The notes beneath the pieces are model-generated. The model was not told the origin of the DNA. It ran no database searches and worked only from the letters and a program-made list of their open reading frames with translations. A program made the translations under genes and the position numbers. A stretch of 64,000 bases of DNA from Stereum hirsutum FP-91666 SS1 (taxonomy: Eukaryota > Basidiomycota > Agaricomycetes > Russulales > Stereaceae): contig NW_006763138.1 in the NCBI RefSeq assembly GCF_000264905.1, positions 1,139,245 through 1,203,244 of the forward strand. The letters are read 5' to 3'. Shown here piece by piece: positions 12,442 through 34,112 of the stretch. The stretch's first letter is position 1; each line of letters begins with the position of its first letter.

Positions 12442-15400
12442 ATGGCGACTTTCGCCGACATCGTCCACCACGCCGTGCACGGCCAGCACGACGCCGAGCA
12501 CAATAACAACCAGCCGGCGCAGAGTGGCGACGGCAACGCTACCACTCCCGCCCCCCCGCCCGTGACGGTCTCAACGGCCTCGGTCTCAGACGACAACACT
12601 AAACGTTCGTCTTCTCCAGAGCGGTCGCACGCGAACGGCGACGCGAGTCCGCTCTCTCCGTCTTCTCCGTCTTCTACGAGGCGTAAGTCCTTGAACTCGT
12701 ACAAGGACGTTGTTCCACAGTCGCCTCAGTTCCGGACGGGGCCTCCTCGTTCGCTTTCGTATGGGTATGGACATGGACATGGGCCACAGCATCAGCATCA
12801 GTCTGGGTCGACGTCCCAGAAGAGCTCGAGGCTTGGACAGGGGACTGGGACGGACACGATCGGCGAGGAGAGTCTCGACACATCTGACGTTTATCCCCAT
12901 CCCGAACAACAACAAGCGCCACAATCACCACCGACAACATCCCAACAAGAACAACAACTCGAACAGTTACAACTGCACGACGTCTCGAACACAGAAGACG
13001 ACGAAGACATGTCCTATTTCGACTTCACGCCGCGTCTCAACGGCGACGGCACGCACCAATTCCGGGGCGCGCTCGAGTTTCACGATCCGGCACAGTTGGA
13101 GCGCGAGCGGGAGATGGCGCAGAGGAGGGCGAAGAGGCGGGATTCGAGCAGTGTGTGGCATGATTGGAGGCATAAACTCCTCCCGGAGAGTCTCGCGGAG
13201 TCGCCGAGGAGCGAGCATCGGGCTTTGCATTTTGCGCGGAGTGCGACGGATTTGAGGCAGGGAAGGGAGGAGGAGGAGGATGAAGAGGCTGGAGCTGAGG
13301 CCGAACCCGCGGGGAGGAGGAGAGGACAGAGTGAGGGCGAGGGCGACCATGACGAGGAGCCTTCGTTGTTGAGAGGGGCGATTGGGAGGTCTTGGGGCAG
13401 GGGCAGCGTGTCGCGCAGCTATTCTATGCCACTGAAGGAGAAGGAGCGGGAGAAGGAAGAATCAGGAGACAAGGAAAAGGAGAAGGGCAAAGGAAAAGAG
13501 AAGGCTCACGGTAACGAATCGACCCACTCGAGAGCTAACTCCTCCACCAACACCCCCAACCAGAAATGGAGCCGTCTCCGTACGCTCATCCCCCGCGTCG
13601 CCTCCCAAGCACGTCAAGGCCCCATCTCCTCCACCGTCGCGCCCACCGGGGTCAACATCACAGACGAGCTCATCGCCGGCGGTCTCTCCACGCTCATGCT
13701 CCGTCTGTGGTTCGAGCGCGACGACAAGGAGAATCGGAGGGTGCCCATTCTCTTTCATAGGTTGAGGATCAGGATCAGCGATAGTTTGCACCCGTTGCAT
13801 GGGACGAGCAGCGTGTTTAGGATCGAGTGTGAGTATGCGAATGGGGCGGCGAGGTGGGTGATTTATAGGCAGTTGAAGGATTTCTTGAGCTTGCATACGC
13901 ATTATGCGGTGTCGAATGCGTATAATCGAAACCAGGACATCTTGCCCGAGTTTCCGAGGACCAGTACGTCGATCCTTCCTCTCTTACACCCACACTTGCT
14001 CTGTTCTTCGGGAAACTTTGTGGTGTTCACTTACCATCGTTGGGACAGGTCTTCCGTACTTCAAGTTCCTGAAGAAGGAGAGTAGGCACGAGAATGGGAA
14101 GAACGATGTCAAACGGGCTGATTTTGCGCGTATGCAACGCGCCGTGCTGGAGAACTACCTCATTTCCCTCGTCCGTGCCGTCGTACGTTATCCCTCCATT
14201 CTCTGCACCTGACCGGCACTCACAACCTCATCTTGCTACGCTCACACACTCATACTCCGTCCACAACAGATGTTCCACCCCACCTCGAACCGCCTCGCCG
14301 GCTTCCTCGAGATCTCAGCCCTGCACCTCTCGCTGGCCCAATCCGGCGGTACGCAGTACAAGGCGGGATACATGAAGATAGAGAGCGTGGGGAGTCGAGG
14401 GGGAGGATGGGGAAGAAAGAGCGCGGGCTGGGGAGAGAGGAAGGAACAGAAGTGGTGTGCGGTTAGGGAGAGCTATTTGATCGCGGTTGTGGAGCCGGGG
14501 GAGGTATGTTTCTTTTTCTGTTTATTATTCGGATCTGTTTTTATCTTATTTTGCGGGGTTTGTGTTTCATCGGCATATATAGCTCGCGGTCTGGGACATC
14601 TTCATGCTCGATACCGATTTCAAGATCGAGCGGCCGATGCGGTATTACCGTCAAGGAATAAACCTCCTCCACGGCGAAGCCCCACAATCGAACCGCATCG
14701 TCGAACAGGGCAAACACAAGATGTCGCACCACCACAAGTCCGAGGACGACGCCCATCAGCACACTCACCGGCATTCAGAAGATCCGAACGGTGCGCAGGA
14801 CGGGTTATTGCATCCGGACGGACACGAGCACGAGCATGAGCATTCGGAGACGAGAAGTATGCTGGGGACGATCAAGAAGACGATCTCGAAAGTGGTTTCG
14901 CATCATCGACGGTCGGGGTCGGGTGCGTCTTCGGCTGCGCCTGTGAATGGGAACGGCGATGCGTATGCTGCAGGGAGACCGAGTGGCGCGACTGGGACGA
15001 CCACTCATACCGCCGAGACGAGGCAGACACGCACGGACGACGACGCGGCGTCCACGCGATCATCGTCGAGTTCTAGCTCGAGTAGTTCAAGCAGCTCGAG
15101 CAGTCACAGGCCTCCGACTCCCCTCCTCGATCCGTCAACAAACACGGATCCCTTAGCCGCGCGGGGACAAGGCGAGAAGGACGGCAAGAAGAAGAAGAAG
15201 TGGCAGAGCAGCGAGGTCTCGAAACATACTTTCTACGTCGAGAACTCACAGATGCGGCTGAAGTTGAGCGCGCATAATGAGAGGCAGATGTTGCAGTGGA
15301 TCGCCGCGCTGGAGAGGGTCGCGTCGACTTCGCATTATACGGGGGGGAATCGATTTGATTCGTTTGCGCCTATAAGGTTGAATGTGGCGGCGCAGTGGCT

Positions 15401-18400
15401 TGTGGATGGGGTACGTTTGATTCCATCGTCCTCTTACGCGATATATGGGATCAGTACTGATTGTTGTGCGTTGAAAATGCAGCGGGATTATATGTGGAAT
15501 CTTTCGAGGGCGATGTTGCTGGCGAGGGATGTGATCTATATCCATGACTGGTGGCTCTCGCCTGGTACGTCCCCCTTTCGCGCGTGCGTGACGAATGGAT
15601 GTTGAACGGTAGCTATTTGCAGAGCTTCAGATGCGTCGTCCTGGGAAGCCGAAATATAGGTTAGATCGTCTGCTGGAGCGGAAGGCGAAGGAGGGCGTCA
15701 AGATCTATGTTATCCTCTAGTGCGTTCTCTCATTCTTGATATCCCATGTCCTGTTCAAGGAGAAGGAGAGTGCGGAGCTGATGCCCTGACAGTCAAGAAG
15801 TCTCGAGCCGTACGACGCCGACGGATAGTAACTACGCGAAACAGAGGTTAAATGCTCTGCATCCGAATATTATGGTCCAGCGCTCGCCGTCGCATTTCCA
15901 GACGGGGACGTTTTATTGGGCCCATGTGTGTACTTTCCCCCTCCTATTTTTTTTTTCGTGTTTTTCTTCCTCGCTACTTTCATTCTAATTGAGTGTCCCG
16001 TTTTCCGTTGATTTTTGTAGCACGAAAAGCTCTGTGTGATCGACCAGACGATCGCGTTCATGGGTGGTGTGGATCTCTGCTTTGGTCGCTGGGATACGTC
16101 GCAGCATGTTCTCGTCGATGACCCGGAACAAACGGGGATTCCTGATCATATTTGGCCTGGTCAGTACACTTTCCTCTTGCCCTTCCTTTTTGACTACTTC
16201 TCTGATTTCATGACATTTTCGGGGTGTGGTGTGTGACGTACAGGAAAGGATTTCAGCAACGCCCGAATCACTGACTTCCACACGCTCAACAAGCCCGACG
16301 AAGACATGCATGACCGTAGTAAGGTTCCGCGTATGCCGTGGCACGATGTCGGGATGCAGGTGCTTGGGCAGCCGGCGAGGGATTTGTCGAGACATTTCGT
16401 GCAGAGATGGAACTATTTGTTGAGGATCAAGGTTCGTTCTTCATCCCCCCTCTTTCTTTGGATTGTACTGGCTAATACGTGGATTCGATTCCTTGCTCGC
16501 TTCCTCTCTTGTGACTGTGGCGGACATGTAATGTAGAACCACAGCCGTGTGATGCCCTTCTTGTTACCCCCGCCGGAGTTCAAGCCTGGAGAACTCGCTC
16601 AGCTGGGGTTGACGGGGACATGCGAGTTGCAGGTCTGTAGATCCGCGGGCCCGTGGTCTTTGGGCACTCCCGATAGGATCGAACATTCCATCCAAAACGC
16701 CTATCTCAAAGGTGTGTCCTGCCCCATCTCTCCTCCCATCCCCTCGCTTACTAACCCCGTCTATGTTGCAGCCATTCAAATGTCCGAACACTTCGTCTAC
16801 ATCGAGAACCAGTTCTTCATCACTTCTACCGTAGTCGGCGACGTCACGATCGAGAACAAGATCGGAGACGCGATCGTACATCGGATTATCAGAGCGCACA
16901 GGGAAGGAACTCCTTGGAAGTGTTGCGTTATGATCCCGCTGCTGCCTGGGTTCCCGATGCCAGTGGATCATAGCGAGGCGAGCTCGGTGAGGATCATTTT
17001 GGAGTGTCAGAACAGGACGATATGTAGGGGACCGAATTCGATATTTGCGAGGTTGAGGAAGGAGGGGATTGATGTGAGCTGTTTGTTATTTTTTCGATAT
17101 ATAGGAAGCTGATTTGGTTTGACCATGTCGTGTAGCCGGACGACTATTTCGCTGTGTTTTCTTTGAGGAACTGGTCTAAGCTGCGTGGGGACGTTCTGAC
17201 TAGCGAACTGGTGAGCGGTCCTGCTTTTTGGTCGGAGTTGTTGTAGAATGCGTACTGAGAGTGGGATTGTAGGTTTATATCCACGGGAAGGTTTGCATCG
17301 TAGACGATCGTATTGCTATCATCGGTAGTGCCAACATCAACGAGCGGTCCCAGCGCGGTGACAGAGACTCAGAGCTCGCCTCTGTCATCCGTGATACCGA
17401 TATGATTGACTCGTACGTTTGCCTTTAGCTCCCCTGTCCTCTCATATTTTTTCTAACCATCTAATTCCTACCGTAGGACCATGGCCGGAAAGCCCTTCAA
17501 AGTTGGCCGCTTCGCTCACACCCTTCGCATGCGTCTCATGCGTGAACACGTCGGTGTTGATGTCGACGCGATGGACGAGGAAGACTTGCTCGCGTCTGAA
17601 CCTGTCAAGGAGCTGCACGAACAGGACGAGTGGGATCCCGATCAAGAGCAGAAGCATGGTAATGAGGACGTGGTGGCCTCTTCACATCCTCATGAGACCC
17701 GAACCAGGAACCTTCTTAACATGGGCGGTGGCGTGGCGAAGCAACGTACGTCCTAAGCTAGGCTCAATCTCTTCGTTGTGACTGAAAATTGGACCCGATA
17801 TCTTCCTCGAATTCAGTGATTCACGGCGGTAGCGACGTCACCTCGAAACTGGCATCCCAAGCACTGCACAAGATCGGAGTAGGCTCCGCTCCCGACTCTC
17901 GGATCGCCGACGTGACCGTTATGAACGAACGCCAAACCTTCACCCGCGACGGTGAAAAAGAGCCCGGGTTCACCAGCGCCGTCGTCCCAACTCTAGAAGA
18001 GAAGATGGTCTCCGAGCATCGCCCACCAGGATCGAAAGCGCTCGGCACGCCCATCCTCGAAGATCCCGAGATAGAGAAATCCGAGAGGGAGGGCACGGCG
18101 CCGGAGACGGCCAGGCTCGACAACGGTCAGCTCTTCGGTGCTCCCGCGGACGCGTCGAAGGATGCGAAGACGGACGACGAGCCGCCGCATGCGAAGGGCG
18201 CGAAGGACGACGCGGACGCGGAAGAGAAGAAGGCGCCGCGTGCGAGGTCGATTTTGAGGAAACATTTGATGGCGGATTTGGGGCAGAGTCCTTGGACTTT
18301 GCCGACGCCAACGCCAAAAGTTGATCCCGATGGGTTTGCGGACCCGGTTTGCGATGAGTTTTGGAAGGATGTTTGGGTAGCCAGTGCGGTGCATAATGTG

Positions 18401-19124
18401 AGTCGTTGTTTGTTGAAATCGATGCTTGCGAGAAAGGAGCTGACTGAAATGTTTTGCCATAGACGGAGATCTTCCGTCGTGTGTTCCATTGCGTTCCGGA
18501 CGACATGGTTACGACCTGGAAGCAGTATATTGAGTTTGTTGCCCACCATGAACGCTTGAACAAACCAGTATGTCAAAATTCTTTATTTTCAAGCACAATT
18601 AGTCGTTGACCTTTTCTGCAGCTTCGAGACGATCCATCCGAGCAAGCAGGTACCATTCCTTCGGAGACCGGCGACAAGGAGGCTCCAGACGCGCACGAGC
18701 AACAAAAGACTGGAGAGCCTCGTGGCGAGCAACTCCTCGGTAGAGGAGACGCTGCAAAGACGGAAGCCATTCACAAGGGACTTGCCGGCTCAGACGATAC
18801 ACAAGGCGCCAGTGCTTCTGAGAAACCACAGAATGGGAACGCGCATGAGACGAAGGCGCAAGGTCAGGGCACGGAGAAGAAGACGAAGGGTGATGATGGT
18901 GGTCCTGCGTTTACGAAGCGCGAGCGTGAGGAGATGGAGGCTTTGTTGCAGCAGTTGTGTGGTCATCTTGGTATGTTTATCTTGTCAATCTCATTGAAGG
19001 TGTTTTTGCTAACGGTGGTACGCTCTCAGTGGTATATCCAACTCGATTCTTGGAAGGTGAAGACGTGGCGAACAACTTCTTGTTCAACTCGGACAGGATA
19101 CTTCCCATGCCTATTTATGATTAA
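12442..19124 (+). CDS. Phospholipase D (PLD1/SPO14 type, PX-PH-HKD)
   Basis: Hydrolyses phosphatidylcholine to phosphatidic acid and choline at membranes. Eighteen exons close in phase: 12442-13963, 14049-14182, 14270-14503, 14583-15410, 15483-15564, 15623-15719, 15793-15925, 16021-16159, 16244-16431, 16537-16711, 16772-17073, 17136-17210, 17273-17412, 17477-17745, 17817-18397, 18463-18567, 18622-18970, 19030-19124; about 1815 aa. Order: disordered N-terminus, PX-like domain (about 415-560), PH-like domain (about 560-890) interrupted by a His/Ser-rich linker with a 15-serine run, then [13 protein letters not shown]. First HKD is HEKLCVID near residue 1011, second HGKVCIVD near 1307 followed by [18 protein letters not shown], so both catalytic histidines are present. 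The conserved fungal tail ([17 protein letters not shown]) ends the protein. A long acidic, Lys-rich linker precedes this tail. Confidence 0.93.
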
Positions 19125-19610
19125 TTCCTTTGCTATCCGTTCCTTTATTTGCTTTCAGCCTCATTGCTTCCTCTCATTTTGGACTCTCTTTTGGCACCAT
19201 TTTTCTTGCCCACCGACATCACTCCCGATGCGACTTAACCCTCAGATAGGCTTTCGATTAGCCGAACAAAAACAGACACTCCTTTACCTCAGTTCCCCTC
19301 CTATTTTGAGCTCCCGCCCCCCTCAGCTCCCCTCTCTTTCTACATATTTTATTGCCTTCGCTTTTCTCTCGTCAGTCCTTTCATTCACGCAGCTTCGTAC
19401 CGTATTGTGATTTCGCTCTGCAGTCTCTTGGAACGCTCTTGTACTGTAGCATACACGCACCCAAATAATTGCCTAAGAAAGGCATTCGATACCCAATTTT
19501 GCATTGGCTCTGTCTGCTCTTCCGATATCTTGTACCAAGAGATTGACCCTGAGACACCCTGCTCTCATTACGTTTGAGGCTACAATATCTCTGAGAATCA
19601 AGGTCGACAT
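19125..19610. other. Convergent 3' region between phospholipase D and SAP gene
   Basis: Pyrimidine-rich DNA between two convergent stop codons, with no supported gene. It should hold both 3' UTRs and polyadenylation sites. Confidence 0.6.
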
Positions 19611-22256
19611 TCATTCCTCGTCGCTTCTAACCCTCCAAGCCTCTTTCAACTTATCAAGGTCCAACCTCTCCCCGCACATAGTTTCCACCCCTCTCACATC
19701 ACACCCGATGATCCTCTGCCACACCTCTGCCACCCCATCCTCCTCGCAGCCAATCTGCATCCCGTTGTCCTTCAAGATGTAATATTCGCGTCCTGGGGTC
19801 TGAACGATCGCTAGGGCAGGGTGGAGGGCTGTTTTGTTTCGGATGGTGAAGTGGATTGATTCGACGTGATGGTGGCTATATCCATGTATGTGATTAGTTG
19901 TACTTGAGTGGCGGTGAGAAGAGAACATCAAGGTAGCGACTTACGTTGGGAGGAACATGCTCGCTTGTACTTGCTTTGCTTTGATCCTTTCCGAGCTCGT
20001 ATGACTAAGGTCGAGTTTATCAGGAAGACCAGCGAATTCTTGAGCCATCTGCGTCGCGGACATCCAATCTCCGCTGAAACTACATCCATGATGAAGAAAG
20101 ACGAATAAGGTCAGTTTGCCAAGTGTATGCTATATGAGAGATTGCACGGCCAGATTTCGAACGCACCTATTTCCTACAACACAAGCAAGAACGTATCTCT
20201 CCGCCACAGTCCTGAGCGCTACACCCTCCTCACCCATGCTCTCCGTACGCTTCGACCAATGCCGGCTTATACCGTGCTCATATTCGCCGTGATCTGCCCA
20301 TCTAAGAGACGATAACAGTGAGAGGCCAGAGGACCCATTTGCGGCGGTGTTTGAGGTGGAGGGTAGGGACACATTGGAGGAGATATATTTTGACCAATCA
20401 GATCGGATTGGAAATTCTTCATTGGCGTTCACCGTGCTAGTCGATGATGCCGGTGAAGGAGATGTAGGCAGGAAGTCTGGGTCGGAGGCATGGACGAAGG
20501 TAGAATGCGATGTGGAGGAAGGACGCCCGATGACTTCGCAAGTCGACTGGAGGACATGGAACGTCGAAAGTCGCGACGGTTCGTTTGACGAGGGAGATTG
20601 TTGGACGGTTATGGTCCATATCTCGCCCTGAATGAGAGGTTGCGCATCAATTATTACTTCGTGTAGCCATGCTAGGGGATCTTGCTTCGAGCTTCCACCG
20701 AGGGAGATGGTGAACCAGAGGCGAGTCAGTAGGAACCTATTTTACGGTTAGATCACCTTTGCTGATCAGCTAACTTCCCCACATTAAATAGACCGCGCTG
20801 GAGGAGGGGACGAGGAGCATACCGAAGCGCAACGACGAGTTGTCTCTCGTGGTCGGGACTTGTCCACAAGCGAGCAGAGATTGGCCCGTATCCTCGATAG
20901 AACGCACCGAGAAACGATGAATCGAATGACGCTTTCCGAGCTTGGACTTCAGATTCGCGGAGACGAAGATAGGGCCACATGTTGATAGTAGGAGCTGGGT
21001 ATTGCTGTCTGACTTGATCGAAACGTCGGCCGGCGTAGTGGTGGCGTGAAAGGATCACTCCAGCGGAGAGGTAAACTAACAGGGAAGTCTAGTGAGACGA
21101 AGTATTGAGAATAAAAATGTTGGGTAGATTTACTTGCGTAGCGAAACCCTCGAGAGACTTGCACGCATGCTTTCCTTTCTGCATCGGACAGACCGCTTAG
21201 GATGATTGCCCATCGATTCACAAGCTTCCGCTGAGAAAGCGACGGAGGACGAGTGATCGGAGTCAGTGACTTCATAAGATCTTGCGCTGCCCTGAGCTCC
21301 AGGTAGTACATAGAGGTGTTTCCAGGTTGAGGAATCCCAGATGGTTCCTGGTCCAGAGGCAAAGTGCGCTCTTTGGGCGATTCGACAAGGTTAGAAGCGG
21401 TAACAAGCACATTTGACGAAGTGGGGGCATTGACACGATTCGACTTGGTCACAGTCAGAGGCTTGAATCGTTTTGGAGTGGTACGTGGAAGAGATGCCAG
21501 ACGTGTGGCGCCAGAATTCGGTTGATCGAGCTGAGCGATATTTCTGGCGTTGTTTGAAGTAGAGCTGGCGATCAAAAATGGAGCAAGTTGCAGCTTGGGT
21601 TTTGGGACAATAGGAATGCGGAAGCCGTTGGAAGGCGGTGGAGGTTCAGCAGCAGAAGATATGGATTTAGTGGAATTCGAGAGCACAGCTGGCGGTACGG
21701 TCTTTCGTTTCTTTGCTGCAGGGGCCGAAGGGATTTTGAATTCTAAAACGTTCGACGTCGAGGCAGGACGTTTTGTGCTTTCTCGAGATGTAGGTGGTAT
21801 TACCCCGGGTGACGGAGGAGATCGATCGGAGGCGGGAGCAGACGGCAATGGAATGCCTCCAGGATTGAGTTCGAGTATCTGGTCTGAGTTCGAAGACGCA
21901 TACACCGAGGTCCCTTGATGTACAGAGTCAGCATCATGGGTTGTTGTTTCGACAAGATCGTGAGAGGTCCTTTGTGTCGGTGAATTGACCGATGCCGACA
22001 GCTGAGTAGTAGTAGATCCAGATACAATGTGAAACGGAGTATTCTGAGTGGGGACAAGATCAAAAGAGCTTCTACTGCTGGGTGTAGGTTCCGCTCCAGA
22101 AGCAGCTGGCTTAAGTTTCTCAAGAAGTGCAGCCTTTCCGAGTTTAGAATAGCCAGTAATTCGACGCTCCTTGCAAAGAGCTTTGAGCTGTGGAACAGTA
22201 AGACGAGAAAGCTCCGAGGCTGTCTTCGACGTGTTGTTGGTGGCATCTGCAGACAT
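19611..22256 (-). CDS. SAP-domain protein of unknown function
   Basis: Five exons on the minus strand close in phase: 22256-21134, 21075-20823, 20736-20167, 20073-19945, 19875-19611, giving about 779 aa. Near the N-terminus (residues 15-49) is a SAP motif (LTVPQLKALCKERRITGYSK... LLEKL), a helix-turn-helix used for DNA or chromatin binding. Residues 60-330 are Ser/Pro-rich and disordered. The C-terminal half looks globular, with YYLELRAAQDLMKSL, NRWAIILSGLSDAERKAC, AIYLSAGVILSRHHYAGRRF and a final part rich in hydrophobic blocks (REYYILKDNGMQIG); I do not recognise this part. A nuclear role is inferred from the SAP motif alone. The ATG at 22256 was chosen because it sits just before the SAP motif; the frame stays open upstream without a better start. 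Translation starts lie 268 bp from PRP8 on the other strand. Confidence 0.75.
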
Positions 22257-22524
22257 TTGGGCACTGGAAGCCAAGTTGTCAGGGGCAGCAGCACATCTGA
22301 TAATTCTCGTTGGACTCTTATAGGAACTGCTGTGCAGACTCACATGAGGTAGAGGACCAGGAAAACCTAACAAGAATGGTGGAGCAAGAGGCCTGCCCTC
22401 AGAGTGGCGCCACGCGGCAAGGCTTTTACCTTCCGATTGAAGCTCCGCGTCAACGTGTGGGTCAGCGGAGGATGGCGTCCAACGCGACTCACACCCGCGC
22501 CCATCGTCTTCCACGACGAGCACG
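22257..22524. promoter_or_regulatory. 268-bp bidirectional promoter, SAP gene / PRP8
   Basis: The two start codons diverge across only 268 bp, so the promoters must overlap. No TATA box is obvious, consistent with housekeeping expression. The SAP-gene frame remains open through this interval, so a longer N-terminus cannot be excluded. Confidence 0.6.
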
Positions 22525-31160
<8,636 letters not shown>

Positions 31161-31513
31161 TGTCTCGTTCTCTTTGATGTTGTGGTTGTGATTCTTTTGC
31201 TTTGATCCGATATGTATTTGTACTGTATCTCGTTACTATAGCTAGTGGTTTGCAACGTATTGCGATGCGCTTTCCAATCATCGAGTTTCTTCAATGTGAG
31301 CAGTGCGCAAGTGTTTTGTCAGCGAAGTGTCTGGCTGGGTTAAGCGCTGGCGTGGCCGGTGAAAACCGACACGTGGCGGGGGTGCCGGGCGCTTGGATCG
31401 AAGCGTCCGCCGGTTGTTCTTGGACCACCACTACCACCACCAACTCATCTTTCTATTGAAACACAGTTGTGGTCCTAGTTTTTGCAGCAACCTCCCCTAT
31501 ATTTGTCTGCATA
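31161..31513. promoter_or_regulatory. Region between PRP8 stop and BTB gene start
   Basis: About 350 bp holding the PRP8 3' UTR and the promoter of the BTB gene. It includes a GC-rich patch at 31340-31415 and a (CAC)n tract near 31425. No gene is supported. Confidence 0.5.
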
Positions 31514-34112
31514 ATGGACAACGCAGTTGAGTTTCAGGAGAGTAAATCCATAACATTCGAATGGACCCTCAGGGGTCTCAAAAACCTGTTTGAGTCCAGG
31601 TGCGCCACCCGGGGTATTGATGACCTTATATGCGTCAAAGAGTGCTCATCTGGCCTCCTTTTCGTAGCAAAGGGGAGGCGAAGTCCAAAGTGACCAAGTC
31701 TGTGAAGTTTGGCGGTGGACGATGGCAGGTATGGCCACTGTCCTGTGCCAGCTGCAAATCTCAGACCGACAAATGTCGCTCACGGTAGCCCTGTTATCTG
31801 TAGATTTTGTTCTATCCCAACTCTGGCACCGGAACGGTGGCCGATGGAAGCGGTTACATTAGTTTATTTCTTTCTTGTGAGGTGAGTTGGAAAGTTGAAT
31901 GACGCCACACTGATAGCACCATTGATAAGTGACATCGTGTACTCGTTAGCCCACGCTAGAAGAGAAAGAGAATGCAGTCAACGGACGGTAGGTTTTTGGG
32001 TAATTTGGTGACCTGGTCAAGTCCGAGTCCTTATGTGGCTATCAGGTGGGTCCGAGACGGACTTTTCAGGTTCACATTCGAACTTCGCAAGTAAGCCCAT
32101 CGCTCTCTGAGTGAAGGCTAAAACTAACTAACATTATGCAGTCTTTCGAAGCAAGAACTGTTCAACTCGAAAGAGGCCCATAATCATTCATTCTCTTGGA
32201 AGGTAACGGTTTTTGAATGTTTCGCAGATGGCCTTGCTCATCTGTTCCTTTCAGACCGCAAATTGGGGATGGTGACTCAATCATCACAGAACCTACCCAT
32301 CTGACTGTTTGCTAACACCATATGCGCAGGGCTCAATTTGCGCGTAGAGACACTGTTTACTACTCACGCCATAACGTCAAAGCTCAGGATGCATTTGTCA
32401 TGGTCTGTACCATCACGACTGAGCCCGCTTCACCTCAGCCATCGTCCATCCCTAGGATGAGCGTACCGAAAGAGCTCTTAGATGCATTCGGGTCTATGTT
32501 GGACGACCCGATGTACTCTGACATTGAGTTTGTTCTTCCCCGCCGGGGAGGGGGTATGCGGAGCCCTCGAAAGATATATGCTGCTAAAAAGCTGTTGTGT
32601 CGGGCGGATTACTTCGAATCTAGTACGGTAGACCTCATCCATCCACTCGGAAGGAAGTTATGCTCAATGGCGATGTACAGTGTTTGGTGCAGGTTTCGCA
32701 GAGGCTTCCACCGATAATCTCACTCTGGCCGTCAACAACGAAGGCCAATCCTCTGACATGAGCGAGACAGCCTCCCAGATGACAGCTCTGCAAGCACACT
32801 ACGACGACTCCGATGAGGAAGACGAAGATATGGACCCTGTTGGTGACACTGACTTCTTACTTTTGGACTATGCGCCACGAGCTGGAGCAGCAGTGACTGA
32901 TTCCGAACAGACATCCTCCAATGAGGACGGACAGCCAGCTCTTACAGCGTCCACCATTACATCGACCCTCATGACGCCTGAGCCACAGGCTCAATCTGAC
33001 CAGACGGAACGAGCAACTTCCGATGACGAGGGGCAGAGGAACGTGAGGCAGAAGCTCTCACATCCCTCCAGCCCCAGGAGCAGTCCTCCACCTGAACTTC
33101 CTGCCAACACAGCACCACACACTAAGACTGTCCTGCCAGGGCCAGTGAAGCAACGCGTGACAGTCAAAGACGTCGCTTATACTACATACCGCGCTGTTCT
33201 GCACTACGTTGAGTAATTTCTAGTAATACGAATCGAACGCATATACTGACCAGGCGACATCGCCATGCTCATAGCTTTACACCGACACTATTAGATTCGC
33301 GCCCCTTTCCTCCTCTTTCCTGTCTACGCCACCGCCTGCGCCGATCCCAACCTCGGCTTCTCAAACACCCGCAGGCGATAGTCAATCACAGCTCGGTGCC
33401 ACGTTGCGAACTCAGGGCGACTCATTCTCCAGCTTCCCTGCTCGTTCGAGGAGAGACTGGCTTCAACAATGGCAACAAAATAATCCCGGAAAACCCCTAC
33501 CCTGCTCGGCTAAGGCAGTGTATCGGCTTGCTGATAGTAAGTATGCATGGGCTGTGAAATTGAACATTCTGCAAAAATTTACCGGTTGTCTGACAGAACT
33601 TGACCTACGCGAGCTGAAGGAACGTGCATTCCAGGTCGGCTTCCCATACTCTCACCGTGTTCGCCGTGTTCTTTGTACTCATTTATGGTAATCTCACAGC
33701 ACGTCATCAGATCGCTCACCGTAGAGAACGTCCCATACGAGGTCTTTTCCAACTTCTCGGCCACATTCGAGAGCGTTCGCAAGGTAACCATAACACATAT
33801 CCTCATCCTCGCCTCGGCACTGACGGTTATATCGGGCGACTAGGTCGAAGTAAAGTTTTTCTTAGACAATTGGACAGATATCCGAGGCTCGGACGCCATG
33901 CGGAGTGTATGGCACCAGATTAGACTTGGGAGGCACCCTGGGTTTGAGGAAGGTCAGCTCATCTCCACAACTACCGGTAGATCCTACATTCCACTTATCA
34001 GCTTGGCTGATGGTCTTTTTGTGGTAAAGTTTGGCCCGTCATCGCGACGAACTTGGAGTTCAAACCACAGAGCAGCGAGAATACCGACAAAGACCCTGCC
34101 AGAGTTGCTTGA
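31514..34112 (+). CDS. BTB/POZ protein with MATH-like N-terminus
   Basis: Fourteen exons close in phase: 31514-31599, 31668-31728, 31804-31881, 31950-31987, 32046-32090, 32142-32202, 32255-32271, 32330-32622, 32681-33207, 33275-33536, 33597-33634, 33700-33783, 33844-33952, 34030-34112; about 593 aa. The first 150 residues read FEWTLRGLKNLFES, SVKFGGGRWQILFYPNSGTG, RWVRDGLFRFTFELRNLS and TANWGWAQFARRD, a MATH-like beta fold common in mushroom BTB proteins. The BTB core starts at DDPMYSDIEFVLP (about residue 180) and runs to ESMFGAGFAE; an acidic disordered insert of about 150 residues follows before VTVKDVAYTTYRAVLHYLYT resumes the fold. The C-terminus has DNWTDIRGSDAMRSVWHQIR. Such proteins usually act as adaptors for Cullin-3 ubiquitin ligases; this role is inferred. 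Exon 7 has only 17 nt. Confidence 0.85.
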
